A stretch of 64,000 nt of DNA from Tous-C4FEB sp044356555 (GTDB taxonomy: Bacteria; Verrucomicrobiota; Verrucomicrobiia; Opitutales; Opitutaceae), in the NCBI GenBank assembly GCA_044356555.1, contig JBIKWB010000016.1:1-64000 (forward strand), written 5' to 3'. The notes below the pieces were generated by a model, which was not told the origin of the DNA, ran no database searches, and saw only the letters and a list, made by a program, of their open reading frames with translations. A program made the translations under genes and the position numbers. This document shows, piece by piece, positions 19,490 to 27,464 of this stretch. Position 1 is the stretch's first letter, and each line of letters opens with the position of its first letter.

Positions 19490-20251
19490 ATGCTTCTCAT
19501 CGGCCTCGACCTCGCTTGGGGTGAGAAAAACTCCGACGGCCTCTGCTTTATCCGTTACGACGCAGACCGCCGCCGAGCGCGCTTGCTCGGTTATGATTAT
19601 CCGCAGGGCGACCTCGCTCTGGTCGCCGCGATCACCGGGCGCCTTCGCCCGGATGAACCGGCGTTTGCCGCGATCGACGCGCCGATCGTTTGCCCGAATC
19701 TCGCCGGGGCGCGCCCCGTGGACCGCCTCACGCACACGCTCTTCCATCGCGAACACGCCGCCTGTCACCCGGCCAACCTCACCAAGTGCCCGCGCCCCCC
19801 GCGCATCCTAGCCCGCCTCGCCGCCGACCTCGGCTTCGCCTCCGGCTGGAGCCTTCCCCTGATCGAAACCCAAAAATCAAAAACTGAAACTCCCGCGCCC
19901 CGACTCGCCGCCGAGGTTTATCCGCACCCCGCGATGGTCCGGCTCTTCCGGCTGCCGCGCATCATCAAATACAAGAAAGGCCCCGTCGCCGCCCGCCGGC
20001 TTGAGTTTCGCCGGCTGCAAGGCCTGCTCACGGCACTGCTCGCTCAGGAGTTTCCCTTTCTTCTCCTCGATGCGGACACCAACACGCTCCTCGACACCCC
20101 ATGGACAAAACCGGTCGAAGACCGGACCGACGCCCTCTTCTGCGCGTTGATCGCCCTCTGGCACGTCCACCACGTCGGCACCCGCAGCGAAGTGCTCGGC
20201 GATCTCGCAACCGGCTTTATCCTCCTCCCGGCCGCGCTTCCACCGAGGTAG
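19490..20251 (+). CDS. DUF429 family protein, predicted RNase H-like fold
   Basis: The N-terminus MLLIGLDLAWGEKNSDG, then AAIDAPIVCPN and RPVDRLTHTLFHREHAACHP, match DUF429, a family of unknown cellular role with a predicted RNase H-like fold. An EVYPHPAMVRLF segment near residue 140 and the DRTDALFCALIALWHVHH end are also typical. Acidic residues in the first strand and near the C-terminus could bind metal, but activity is not established. It sits directly behind nuoN and may be read from the same transcript. Nothing links its job to complex I. Confidence 0.75.
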   Translation: MLLIGLDLAWGEKNSDGLCFIRYDADRRRARLLGYDYPQGDLALVAAITGRLRPDEPAFAAIDAPIVCPNLAGARPVDRLTHTLFHREHAACHPANLTKCPRPPRILARLAADLGFASGWSLPLIETQKSKTETPAPRLAAEVYPHPAMVRLFRLPRIIKYKKGPVAARRLEFRRLQGLLTALLAQEFPFLLLDADTNTLLDTPWTKPVEDRTDALFCALIALWHVHHVGTRSEVLGDLATGFILLPAALPPR

Positions 20252-20599
20252 GCCGGGGGCCCCGAACCCCGCCAATTTTCTCCGACGCAGGAGCCGCTTC
20301 GCGCCCGGATTTCGATGCCGCCTTCGCAACATGAAACCACTTTGCCCGCTTGGCCAACCTGCTCCCATTGCCGAATCACGCTCGGGTAACGGTCACGATC
20401 ACGGTCCAGACTCAGCAAACAGACACCGAACGACAGGCTTGGCTTAAAAATTTCCGAGGTAGCACTGACTAAAACTTGGGACAATCCTGCCGCCGACGTC
20501 TTCAATGCCTTGCTCCAGCAATCCTGACCGCGCGCCGCCTATACCCGCACCGCGCTTGTCCGTCGCCGATCCCGCGATCAGCGTTAGTACACGAGCACC
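20252..20599. other. Non-coding, apparently decayed stretch
   Basis: No intact gene is seen. Codon structure is lost and the G+C bias weakens. One short open piece resembles an antitoxin C-terminus and is listed separately. With the broken toxin-antitoxin pair that follows, the whole interval up to the thyX start looks like an old insertion site now eroding. Confidence 0.5.
20444..20527 (+). pseudogene. Possible antitoxin C-terminal remnant
   Basis: An open piece reads LKISEVALTKTWDNPAADVF then NALLQQS and a stop. A tail of the form 'SE-x-AL-x-x-WDNP-x-x-D-V-(Y/F)-x-x-L' is common at the end of small type II antitoxins. No start or N-terminal DNA-binding half is left, and no partner toxin frame follows. 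The call is by eye and weak. Confidence 0.25.
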
Positions 20600-20812
20600 G
20601 TAAACGAAGTTGAAATCGCCGCGCTCAAGGTCTCCGAAAGAGACCGTTGGCACTTGGCCAGCCGCATCCTTGGCAGCCTGCCTCCTCCGCCCCATTCCGA
20701 TGCCCCCGATTCGATTTTGGCCGAATCTTTGCTCCGGGATGAGGAGCTGGAAAAGGGCACGACCAAATCTCTAACCTAGACGGAATTTTGGGGCGGTGTT
20801 CGCCGGGCATGA
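20600..20812 (+). pseudogene. Broken antitoxin of the addiction-module (PF09720-like) family
   Basis: The frame reads VNEVEIAALKVSERDRWHLA, then SRILGSLPPPP and ILAESLLRDEELEKGT-x-KSLT, followed by a TAG stop. It then continues in frame as TEFWGGVRRA to a TGA. This follows the small antitoxin family with an 'AL-L-x-ER-x-x-LA-x-x-L-x-SLP' N-terminal half and a C-terminal 'ALRRD-E-x-x-x-G-x-x-x-x-x-x-EF' toxin-binding tail. The expected ATG is gone (GTA stands in its place), and the TAG cuts off the last ten codons. The terminal TGA overlaps the following toxin ATG as ATGA, which preserves the original operon geometry. Confidence 0.65.
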
Positions 20813-21104
20813 AGTTGGGCTTTCATCCCGCCGTGCAGCGGGATTTCAACGCCGCGATTAGTTTTTATGAACCAGCCGCCCGACAATAGCGGGCCGGCTT
20901 GAGGCCGAAATGCGTGGCAGACTTGCGAGTGTTCAACTCAATCCGCGCCGCTATCCCTTTTGCCAAGGCAGCGCGATTTTTCGACGCTTCAAGCTCCCAA
21001 GTTTCCCTTTTGTTATCGTCTATCGCAACCTGTTCGACGAGATCAGGGTCACTGTGCTCAAGCATGAGCGACAAGACTCTCCGTATGGTTTGAGTCGTTG
21101 GTGA
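20809..21104 (+). pseudogene. Frameshifted RelE/ParE-family toxin
   Basis: The first half reads MKLGFHPAVQRDFNAAISFY EPAAR and then hits a stop. From about position 20883 a second frame continues in register with the family as TIAGRLEAEMRGRLASVQL, NPRRYPFCQGSAIFRRFKL, PSFPFVIVYRNLFDEIRVTV and LKHERQDSPYGLSRW. Joined, these give a complete RelE/ParE toxin of about 97 aa with the usual 'P-R-(R/F)-(Y/F)-P-F', 'RR-x-x-L-x-x-FP-(Y/F)-x-(I/L)-x-Y-R' and 'VLKH-x-R' blocks. One small indel therefore killed the toxin. It partners the broken antitoxin directly upstream, with an ATGA overlap. Confidence 0.75.
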
Positions 21105-21200
21105 GCGGCAAGTCACGCTATGTCCTGAGCGTTTTCCCTCTTACCCCCCCGCTTTTCCTTTGCGCCCCGGTGTGCGCTTCGTGTCGTCTCTTCCCACCGC

Positions 21201-22547
21201 ATGAAAGTCACCGGTCTCGCCCTCGTCCCGCCGCCCACCGCCGCTGATCTGCCCAAGGTTACGCCGGAGCTGCTCGCTTCCGTGCTCGCGCGCTACTCGC
21301 GCAGCAACGAGGGACTCGCCGCCATCATGGCCAAGGTCGATCTCGCCAATCCCGACGCCTCCATCGATCGCATTCTCAAGTTCGTCGACTACGGCCACGC
21401 TTCCATCGGCGGACTCACGGGCGGCATCGCCATCGCCCTCGACGATGTCTCGATGTGGCTCGCCTATAAAATATTTGAGATCGCCCAGATGGCCGACGGC
21501 CAAGAGTCGTCCACCCGTTACATCACCATGGACGCGGCCAATGTGCCGACCGCGGAGGAACTTGGTATCCCGGCCGATCTTGCTCCGCGCTGGCGCGACA
21601 TTGTCGCCCGCAGTTTCGCCGCCTATCATGCCGAATATGCCCGGCTCGACGCCGCCGCGCTCGCGCAACCCGATCTCGTCCGGCTCCCGGCCGACGCCAA
21701 GCCCGCGGTCGTCACGCGCCTCCGCAAGAATTACGCCCTCGACCGCGCCCGCTACTTCATCCCGCTCGCCACCCGCACCAATCTTGGCCTCGTCCAGACG
21801 TCCCGCATGTGGGCCGTGACGGTCAAGCACCTCGACTCGCTTCCGCATCCCGAGGCCCGCGCCGCGGCCGCGCTGATTCGGGCGGAACTCATCAAACAGT
21901 CGCCGCGTCTCACCCGGCACAGCGTCGCCGAAAAATCTTACGAGGAGCAGGCGCGTCAGGAACTTGCCGCGTCGCTCTCGCTCGGATTGGCCCGGCTCTC
22001 CGCGGCGCCTCTCGCCGACGAAGTTTGGGTCCACGTCGACCGGGCCACGCCGCCTTTTCTCGTCGAGACGCAATCGCTCTCCGGCGCGCTTGATCATCGG
22101 GCCAACCGCTACGCGCAACAGGGCACCGCCACCCGCCGGATGCGGGTGAGTTTTGCTTGGAACAATATGGCCATCGCCGAGCTGCGCGACCTCAACCGTC
22201 ACCGCACCGGCCATCGCTATACGCCGATGATCCAGGCCGGTTTCTATCTGCCGCCCGAGATCACTCACGCGGCCCACGCGACGTTGCTCGCGGACCAATT
22301 GGAACTCACCCGGGAGCTGATGGCCCGCGGCTCCGCGACTTACGTTTACTCGCTGCTGCTCGGCGCTCAGACGCCGTTCGAGCACAGCACCCACGGGGAC
22401 AAGTTTATCTACGAGGCGGAACTCCGCACCGGAATGGGCGCCCATTTCCGTTACGCGGACCACCTTTCCGCTGCGCTCCGGGCATTTTTTGTCCAAGTCC
22501 CCGAGGCTCGTGATTGGGTGGTCGAGGGCACGGCTGAGCCCGAATGA
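21201..22547 (+). CDS. thyX: FAD-dependent thymidylate synthase, tandem-domain form
   Basis: ThyX makes dTMP from dUMP with methylene-tetrahydrofolate and reduced FAD. The protein is 448 aa, about twice the usual 210-250 aa, and contains two ThyX-like halves. The N-terminal half has FVDYGHASIGG and ESSTRYITM (about residues 102-109), but lacks the RHR of the family motif RHRxxSxxxxSxR. The C-terminal half has NRHRTGHRYTPM (RHR about 333-335), but lacks the following SxxSxR. Such long tandem forms exist in several phyla. The start is the first ATG after CTCTTCCCACCGC. No thyA gene is seen in the window. Confidence 0.85.
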   Translation: MKVTGLALVPPPTAADLPKVTPELLASVLARYSRSNEGLAAIMAKVDLANPDASIDRILKFVDYGHASIGGLTGGIAIALDDVSMWLAYKIFEIAQMADGQESSTRYITMDAANVPTAEELGIPADLAPRWRDIVARSFAAYHAEYARLDAAALAQPDLVRLPADAKPAVVTRLRKNYALDRARYFIPLATRTNLGLVQTSRMWAVTVKHLDSLPHPEARAAAALIRAELIKQSPRLTRHSVAEKSYEEQARQELAASLSLGLARLSAAPLADEVWVHVDRATPPFLVETQSLSGALDHRANRYAQQGTATRRMRVSFAWNNMAIAELRDLNRHRTGHRYTPMIQAGFYLPPEITHAAHATLLADQLELTRELMARGSATYVYSLLLGAQTPFEHSTHGDKFIYEAELRTGMGAHFRYADHLSAALRAFFVQVPEARDWVVEGTAEPE

Positions 22548-22593
22548 ATTGGGTTGCGGCACTGGTCGGTCGCAGGCTCTTTTTTCCGTCCAG

Positions 22594-23166
22594 ATGAACT
22601 TACGTGGCGTTTTCATTTTTGCGGTGGGAGGTTTCGGGTCCACGGTTCCTCTGGCCGCCGCCGATGCGGCCAAAGTCGATTACACCCAGCGCAACGAGCC
22701 CTTCGCGCCGGCGGAGGGCGTCCCGCCCGAGAAACGCACCCCTGAGCACAATCGCACGGTCCAAGATCGCCGGGTCGCGCCCTCGGTCACAAATCCAACG
22801 GGGGGCGGGCCCGGCGAACGTCGTTCGCCGATCAATCTCACCGAGGCCCGTGAAAAACGCGTGTTGGCGCCCGAAACGCAGAAGCCCGCGGTGCGTGCGC
22901 CGGAGTTGAGCCCGTTCGACCATCGCGAATCCCGCTTCAAGACCGCTGGTTCGACGGAGAAACCCAAGCTCGTCACCCGTTATCAAGACGCCATGACCTC
23001 GGCCCATGCCACGACGCAGAAGCGTTCGCCGGCGCTCGGCGCGGATACGACCGCCCGCGTCAACCGGTTCGTCTTTCGGCGCAGTGGCGCCGCTCCTGCA
23101 GACGGCGCAGTGCCCGTTGGCAGCACTCCGGCCGCCGCCCGCCCCCAGCCGCGCGCCCTCCCATGA
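22594..23166 (+). CDS. Secreted protein of unknown function (190 aa)
   Basis: I do not recognise this protein. It has an apparent signal peptide (MNLRGVFIFAVGGFGSTVPL then AAADAAKV). The rest is low in hydrophobic residues and rich in Arg, Pro, Thr and Ala, with motifs such as RNEPFAPAEGVPPEKRTPEH and NRTVQDRRV that suggest an extended or disordered chain. An internal ATG was chosen because the longer frame would lie inside thyX and mask the signal. Its stop codon overlaps the next start as ATGA, so it is probably co-translated with the hydrolase that follows. Confidence 0.6.
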   Translation: MNLRGVFIFAVGGFGSTVPLAAADAAKVDYTQRNEPFAPAEGVPPEKRTPEHNRTVQDRRVAPSVTNPTGGGPGERRSPINLTEAREKRVLAPETQKPAVRAPELSPFDHRESRFKTAGSTEKPKLVTRYQDAMTSAHATTQKRSPALGADTTARVNRFVFRRSGAAPADGAVPVGSTPAAARPQPRALP

Positions 23167-23936
23167 GCCGTTTCCGCGTGCTCCAGTTTAACATGCAGTT
23201 TGGCCAGATCTGGGATGAGGCCGACCCGTTGCGTGCACCGATCGATCTTGAGATGACGCTGGCCGAGATCCGCCGGCACAATGCCGACATCATTTTCCTG
23301 CAGGAGGTCGAGCATGCCCAAGGCGGTGGGATTCAGCTGCAGCCGCCGCCCAATTATTTGCACCTACGCGCCGAACTTCCCGGCTACGAAAGTTTTTTCG
23401 TCTACCCCAAAGCCGATCCGCGTGAATTGCCGTTCGGGATCGGACTCGCGATTTTCTCCCGCGGCCCGCTGCACCACACGATGCGGCTCGATTTGCCGTC
23501 CCCGCCGATCGAGTTCGATTTCTACGGCAACAAGACGACGCCTACCGACCGACTTTTGATCGGGGCCAAGACCACGTTTTTCGGCCGCGATATCCAGCTC
23601 TACAACACCCACCTGCTCGCCTTCTTTATGTTGGGCGCCGGCCAGAACGAGAGTCCGTGGCAACGCAACTTGGTGGCCGACCAGATTGCCGAGGCGACGG
23701 AGCCCACGATTCTGACCGGCGACTTCAACGAGCACCGGCACGAGATCTTGGTTCAGCAATTTGGTGAGGCCGGCTTCAGCACCGTGCAGGACAAGGAGAT
23801 CACTTGGCGGCGTCGACCCTTCGTGCTCGATCATATCTTCTACAACGCGCCCTTGCGGGTCGTCGGCTACCAAGTCTTGCCGTCGCCGGCCAGCGACCAC
23901 CACGCCGTCGTGGCGGATTTCGAGTTCGTCGATTAA
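23163..23936 (+). CDS. Endonuclease/exonuclease/phosphatase (EEP) family hydrolase
   Basis: Family motifs are in order: RVLQFNMQFG at the N-terminus, DIIFLQEVEH near residue 42 with the metal-binding Glu, LYNTHLLAF near residue 145, TILTGDFNEH near residue 182 with the catalytic Asp-x-Asn, and ASDHHAVVADF at the C-terminus with the catalytic Asp-His. The fold covers DNases, sphingomyelinases and phosphatases, so the substrate cannot be told. There is no signal peptide, so it is predicted to be cytoplasmic, although its coupled upstream neighbour is secreted. The length (257 aa) is complete. Confidence 0.85.
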   Translation: MSRFRVLQFNMQFGQIWDEADPLRAPIDLEMTLAEIRRHNADIIFLQEVEHAQGGGIQLQPPPNYLHLRAELPGYESFFVYPKADPRELPFGIGLAIFSRGPLHHTMRLDLPSPPIEFDFYGNKTTPTDRLLIGAKTTFFGRDIQLYNTHLLAFFMLGAGQNESPWQRNLVADQIAEATEPTILTGDFNEHRHEILVQQFGEAGFSTVQDKEITWRRRPFVLDHIFYNAPLRVVGYQVLPSPASDHHAVVADFEFVD

Positions 23937-23986
23937 GCACCGCGCGCCGGCTATCGACTCCGGGCCCGTACCCGTCGCGAACCGAA

Positions 23987-24268
23987 TCACTTCGAGCGCC
24001 GCACCTGCTCTTTTTCCGCCTCGCGCTCTTCCTCGAGCCGGGCGCGTTCGCTCACGAGTTGCTTTTGGATTTTATCGACCTCTTCGGCCTTCTGCTCGGC
24101 GTAGGCGAGATTGAGCTGTTGCTTCAAAAAGATCTCCCGCTCGGCGAGCTTTCCTTTGAAGACTTGGTCGATCTCGGCGAGCCGGGCTCTTTTGGCCGCG
24201 GTGATCGGCTTCTCGGCGGGGGAAGATTTGTCGAGACGTTCCATCGCAAGTTCGTAAGCGCTTTTCAT
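23987..24268 (-). CDS. Small coiled-coil protein (93 aa)
   Basis: I do not recognise a named family. After MKSAYELAMERLDKSSPAEK the protein is almost one long charged helix with heptad character (FKGKLAEREIFLKQQLNL, EEVDKIQKQLVSERARLEEE) and ends in basic residues. The ATG chosen drops 44 in-frame codons that overlap the comEC end and have no coding look. It lies 53 bases after comEC on the same strand, so the two may share a transcript. Its composition suggests a structural or scaffold role, but nothing more can be said. Confidence 0.65.
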   Translation of the reverse strand: MKSAYELAMERLDKSSPAEKPITAAKRARLAEIDQVFKGKLAEREIFLKQQLNLAYAEQKAEEVDKIQKQLVSERARLEEEREAEKEQVRRSK

Positions 24269-24321
24269 GGGGAAACCATGTCCCTGGTGTGGGGCGGAAC
24301 ACACGGAAAATTTTTCCAAGA

Positions 24322-25953
24322 TCAGCCAAACCGGACGCCGAAAATCAAAATCAGCCCCACGAGCGCAAACGGGACCCAATAGTAAACGGGTCTCCGCCAA
24401 CCCGCCGCATATCCCGCCAGCATCCCCGCTCCCAAAAGAAGAAGGCCGACGGGGCCCAGCCAGCCGGCCGTAAACTGCGCCGGACTAAATGCTCCCGGAA
24501 TCATGACGCTCAACGCCACTCCGCGTTCGATCACGAGAAGCACGAGTGCCGCAGCGTGGTTGCACAGGACGGCGCCGCCGATCCAGCCGACCAGCCCGCA
24601 CAACAACGCCGCGAATCCGGCGAGCGTCACCACGATCGCAGCTGGGATCAGGGCAAGATTGGTCAGCAACGCTCCCGGAGTGAGCAGGCCAAAATAGTGC
24701 AGCCCCGTCAGCAGGCCCACGAGGGTCGTCGCCGCGCCGACCGCCAAGGCAGGCGCAAGCCAAAGCCACGCCTCACCCGCCGCGTGATGCCACCAACGCC
24801 AGGCGGCTTTGGGCAAGTCACGGCCGGGCGACCAGCGCTCCATCCACGCGTCACCGAGGGGCAGGCCCAGCAGAAGCAGCGCGGCGACGATGCCGTAGCT
24901 CATCACAAAGCTCGCCCCGAAGATCTGGAGCGGCGCGATGATCAACACCGCCAAGGCCGAGGCCGCGAGAGCCGCGAGCACGCTGGCCGGTTTCCACATC
25001 GCCAGCGAGGCCTGCAAAAACACCGCCATCGCCCACGCGCGGACCGCGGACGGTGCCGCGCCGGTGATATCGACAAAGAGCCACAGCAGCGCCACCCCGA
25101 CGCCAAATTGCAGCAGCGGCCAACGCCGTAACGGCCACATCAGCATGGTCAGCGCGCCTGCGATCACCGCGATATTCAGCCCGCTGATCGCGAAGAGGTG
25201 CATGGTGCCGCTCTGCTTGAACAGCTCGTGTTGCGCGTCGCTGAGCTCGTGAGTTTCCCCGAGCATCATGGCGCGCAGGAGGCCTGCCAGCTCCGGTCGC
25301 TTCTCCGCGAGTCCTAAACCCAAGATGGTTTTAAATCGCTCCGCCGCCCGCGCGCAAAACCGGGCGTTGGCCGTCGCCGCCCGTTCCTCAGCGAGGATTC
25401 GCCCGCGGGTTAGCCGAAAGTTCATGCCCGCGCCCGCGAGGTAACCGTCAAAGGTGTTGCCCGGGGGATTGCGCGGCAGCGTGGTGAGCACGCCCACGGT
25501 CGTGACGAGCGCCGTGCGCAAGGGCGGGGCTTCACCTTTTTTGAGCGAAAGGGAGAAATAGATGTTTTGTCCCGTCAGTTCGCGCAGGTGCTCGTCCGCG
25601 CGCGCCACTGTGGCCAAGCCCGAGATTTTCCCCGGATCGTTTTGGACGAAGGTGCGCGCGATCTCGATCGTAAGTCGCGCCTCGCGCGGCGGCAGTGAGT
25701 CCCACGCCGGCAAACGCGCCCGATGCAGCCCGTAGGCCGCCATGCCGGCGAAGCTCATCGCGATGCCGAGCCCGAGCGCCCACCACCGCGGGCGATCGGC
25801 CGCGAGCAGGGCCAGGCCTGCCGCGGTCAACGCCGCCAGCAGCAGCCAAAAGGGTGGGGCGATTTCAGCGATTTGTCCCGCCGCCAAGCCTGCCATCACC
25901 GGCATCACCAGCCACAGCAGCGGCGCGCGGTGTCCGAGGCTTCGACTGGTCAT
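24322..25953 (-). CDS. comEC: ComEC/Rec2-family DNA uptake channel, short form
   Basis: ComEC forms the inner-membrane channel for single-stranded DNA in natural transformation. The N-terminal DUF4131-type region with three helices is followed by the competence core, including FKQSGTMHLFAISGLNIAVI near residue 250, the family's 'HL-(L/F)-AISG-x-(H/N)' signature, and about ten helices. The protein ends at 543 aa after the last helices. The C-terminal metallo-beta-lactamase-like domain of long ComEC proteins is absent, with no frameshift to explain it. The start is 47 bases from the divergent rarA start. Confidence 0.85.
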   Translation of the reverse strand: MTSRSLGHRAPLLWLVMPVMAGLAAGQIAEIAPPFWLLLAALTAAGLALLAADRPRWWALGLGIAMSFAGMAAYGLHRARLPAWDSLPPREARLTIEIARTFVQNDPGKISGLATVARADEHLRELTGQNIYFSLSLKKGEAPPLRTALVTTVGVLTTLPRNPPGNTFDGYLAGAGMNFRLTRGRILAEERAATANARFCARAAERFKTILGLGLAEKRPELAGLLRAMMLGETHELSDAQHELFKQSGTMHLFAISGLNIAVIAGALTMLMWPLRRWPLLQFGVGVALLWLFVDITGAAPSAVRAWAMAVFLQASLAMWKPASVLAALAASALAVLIIAPLQIFGASFVMSYGIVAALLLLGLPLGDAWMERWSPGRDLPKAAWRWWHHAAGEAWLWLAPALAVGAATTLVGLLTGLHYFGLLTPGALLTNLALIPAAIVVTLAGFAALLCGLVGWIGGAVLCNHAAALVLLVIERGVALSVMIPGAFSPAQFTAGWLGPVGLLLLGAGMLAGYAAGWRRPVYYWVPFALVGLILIFGVRFG

Positions 25954-26000
25954 GGGGACGAGTTAAGCGTCAAACCCCCGCATTCCACGCAAATTCTGAA

Positions 26001-27401
26001 ATGCCTTTTCATTCGCGGTTTTTCGCGGAGATTGGCCGGGAAATGCCCGCTGCCGATCAACCCGAATTCTTCGCCGAGGAGCTGGCGGCGCCGTCCCTTG
26101 GGCTCGGCGAGAAACGGACGGGCCCGCATCAGCCGCTGGCCGCCCGGATGCGGCCCCGGCGGCTGGCCGAGGTCGTCGGACAGGAACACATGCTAAAGCC
26201 CGGCAGCCTCCTGCCGCGACTGGTCGCGCAAAATCGTTTCGGTTCGCTGCTGTTTTACGGACCACCGGGCTGTGGGAAAACCAGCATCGCGGAAGCCATC
26301 GCCCACGAAACCGGCAGCCGCTTCGTCCGGATCAACGCCGTCATGTCCAACGTGGCCGAGTTGCGGGAGATTCTTGCGACCGCCCGCCGCCGCCCGGAAG
26401 CCGCCACGATTCTCTTCATCGACGAACTCCACCGCTTCAACAAATCGCAACAGGACCTGCTCTTGCCCGATGTTGAAGAAGGCACGGTGCGTCTGATCGG
26501 CGCCACCACGCACAATCCCGGCTTCTATGTGAATCCGCCGCTGCTTTCGCGCAGCCACTTGTTCCGGTTGGAACCGCTCGCGCCGACCGCCATTGCCGGC
26601 GTGTTGGCCGCCGCGCTCGCGGATGGGGTGCGCGGCCTCGGCGCGCGGGGCGTCACCGCCGAGCCCAAGCTGCTCGCCGACCTCGCGGTGCTGTGCGATG
26701 GCGACCTCCGCCGCGCGCTCAACGCCCTTGAAGTTCTCGTGCTCGGTTTACCCGAGGGCGTGCCTTTGCGGGCCGACGATCTGGAGGTGTTCGCCCGCGA
26801 GCGCCGGATTCGTTACGACGCCGATGAGGATGAGCACTACGATACGATTTCCGCGTTCATCAAGAGTTGCCGCGGCAGCGATCCCGACGCCGCCATGTAT
26901 TGGTTGGCGAAGATGCTGGCAGGCGGTGAGGACCCCCGGTTCATCGCGCGACGGCTGGTGATCTTGGCCAGTGAGGACGTGGGCCTCGCCGATCCGCAGG
27001 CGTTGCCGCTCACGGTGGCCGCGCATCACGCGTGTGACTTTATCGGTTTGCCGGAAGCGGAGCTCACGCTGGCTCATGCGACACTCTACATCGCAACGGC
27101 GGCGAAGAGTAATTCTGCGACCCTCGCACTCGCCGCCGCTCACGCCGCGCTCAAGACCGCGCCAGTTCAGCCCGTACCGCTGCCGCTGCGCGACAAAAGC
27201 GGAGCCGCGAGCAAGCAAAACGCCCATGGCAAAGGCTACCTCTACTCGCACGACTACCCCGAAAATATTTCCGGACAAAACTACTTGGAGCAACCGCTCG
27301 CGCTCTACACGCCGAAGACCGCCGGCTGGGAAGCCAAAATCGCCGAGCGTCTCGCCCGCTGGCGGGAGCTAAAGGCTCAACGGCCGCGCCGATCAGAGTG
27401 A
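26001..27401 (+). CDS. rarA: Replication-associated recombination protein A (AAA+ ATPase)
   Basis: RarA (MgsA) is a replisome-associated AAA+ ATPase of the clamp-loader group that acts at stalled forks. The entry segment PLAARMRPRRLAEVVGQEH is typical. Walker A GPPGCGKT is at about residues 87-94 and Walker B ILFIDELHRFNK near 138. GATTHNPGFYVNPPLLSR with the arginine finger follows. The C-terminal tetramerisation region (EHYDTISAFIKSCRGSDPDA, FIARRLVILASEDVGLADP, GKGYLYSHDYPENISGQNYL) is complete. A start at 26043 (452 aa) is as likely as the one given (466 aa). Confidence 0.92.
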   Translation: MPFHSRFFAEIGREMPAADQPEFFAEELAAPSLGLGEKRTGPHQPLAARMRPRRLAEVVGQEHMLKPGSLLPRLVAQNRFGSLLFYGPPGCGKTSIAEAIAHETGSRFVRINAVMSNVAELREILATARRRPEAATILFIDELHRFNKSQQDLLLPDVEEGTVRLIGATTHNPGFYVNPPLLSRSHLFRLEPLAPTAIAGVLAAALADGVRGLGARGVTAEPKLLADLAVLCDGDLRRALNALEVLVLGLPEGVPLRADDLEVFARERRIRYDADEDEHYDTISAFIKSCRGSDPDAAMYWLAKMLAGGEDPRFIARRLVILASEDVGLADPQALPLTVAAHHACDFIGLPEAELTLAHATLYIATAAKSNSATLALAAAHAALKTAPVQPVPLPLRDKSGAASKQNAHGKGYLYSHDYPENISGQNYLEQPLALYTPKTAGWEAKIAERLARWRELKAQRPRRSE

Positions 27402-27464
27402 TTCCAACGTATAGGAATCGCGGACCTTCGTTATCTCGCACTGACAGGCTGATTGTTTGGAGCG

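Noticed and set aside
21141..22673. A 510-codon minus-strand frame opposite thyX
   Set aside because: It is fully antisense to a gene with clear family motifs, and has a Gly/Arg-rich shadow composition.
27400..27419. Inverted repeat GATTCC-N8-GGAATC between rarA and the dehydrogenase gene as a terminator
   Set aside because: The stem is only 6 bp and no T tract follows on either strand.
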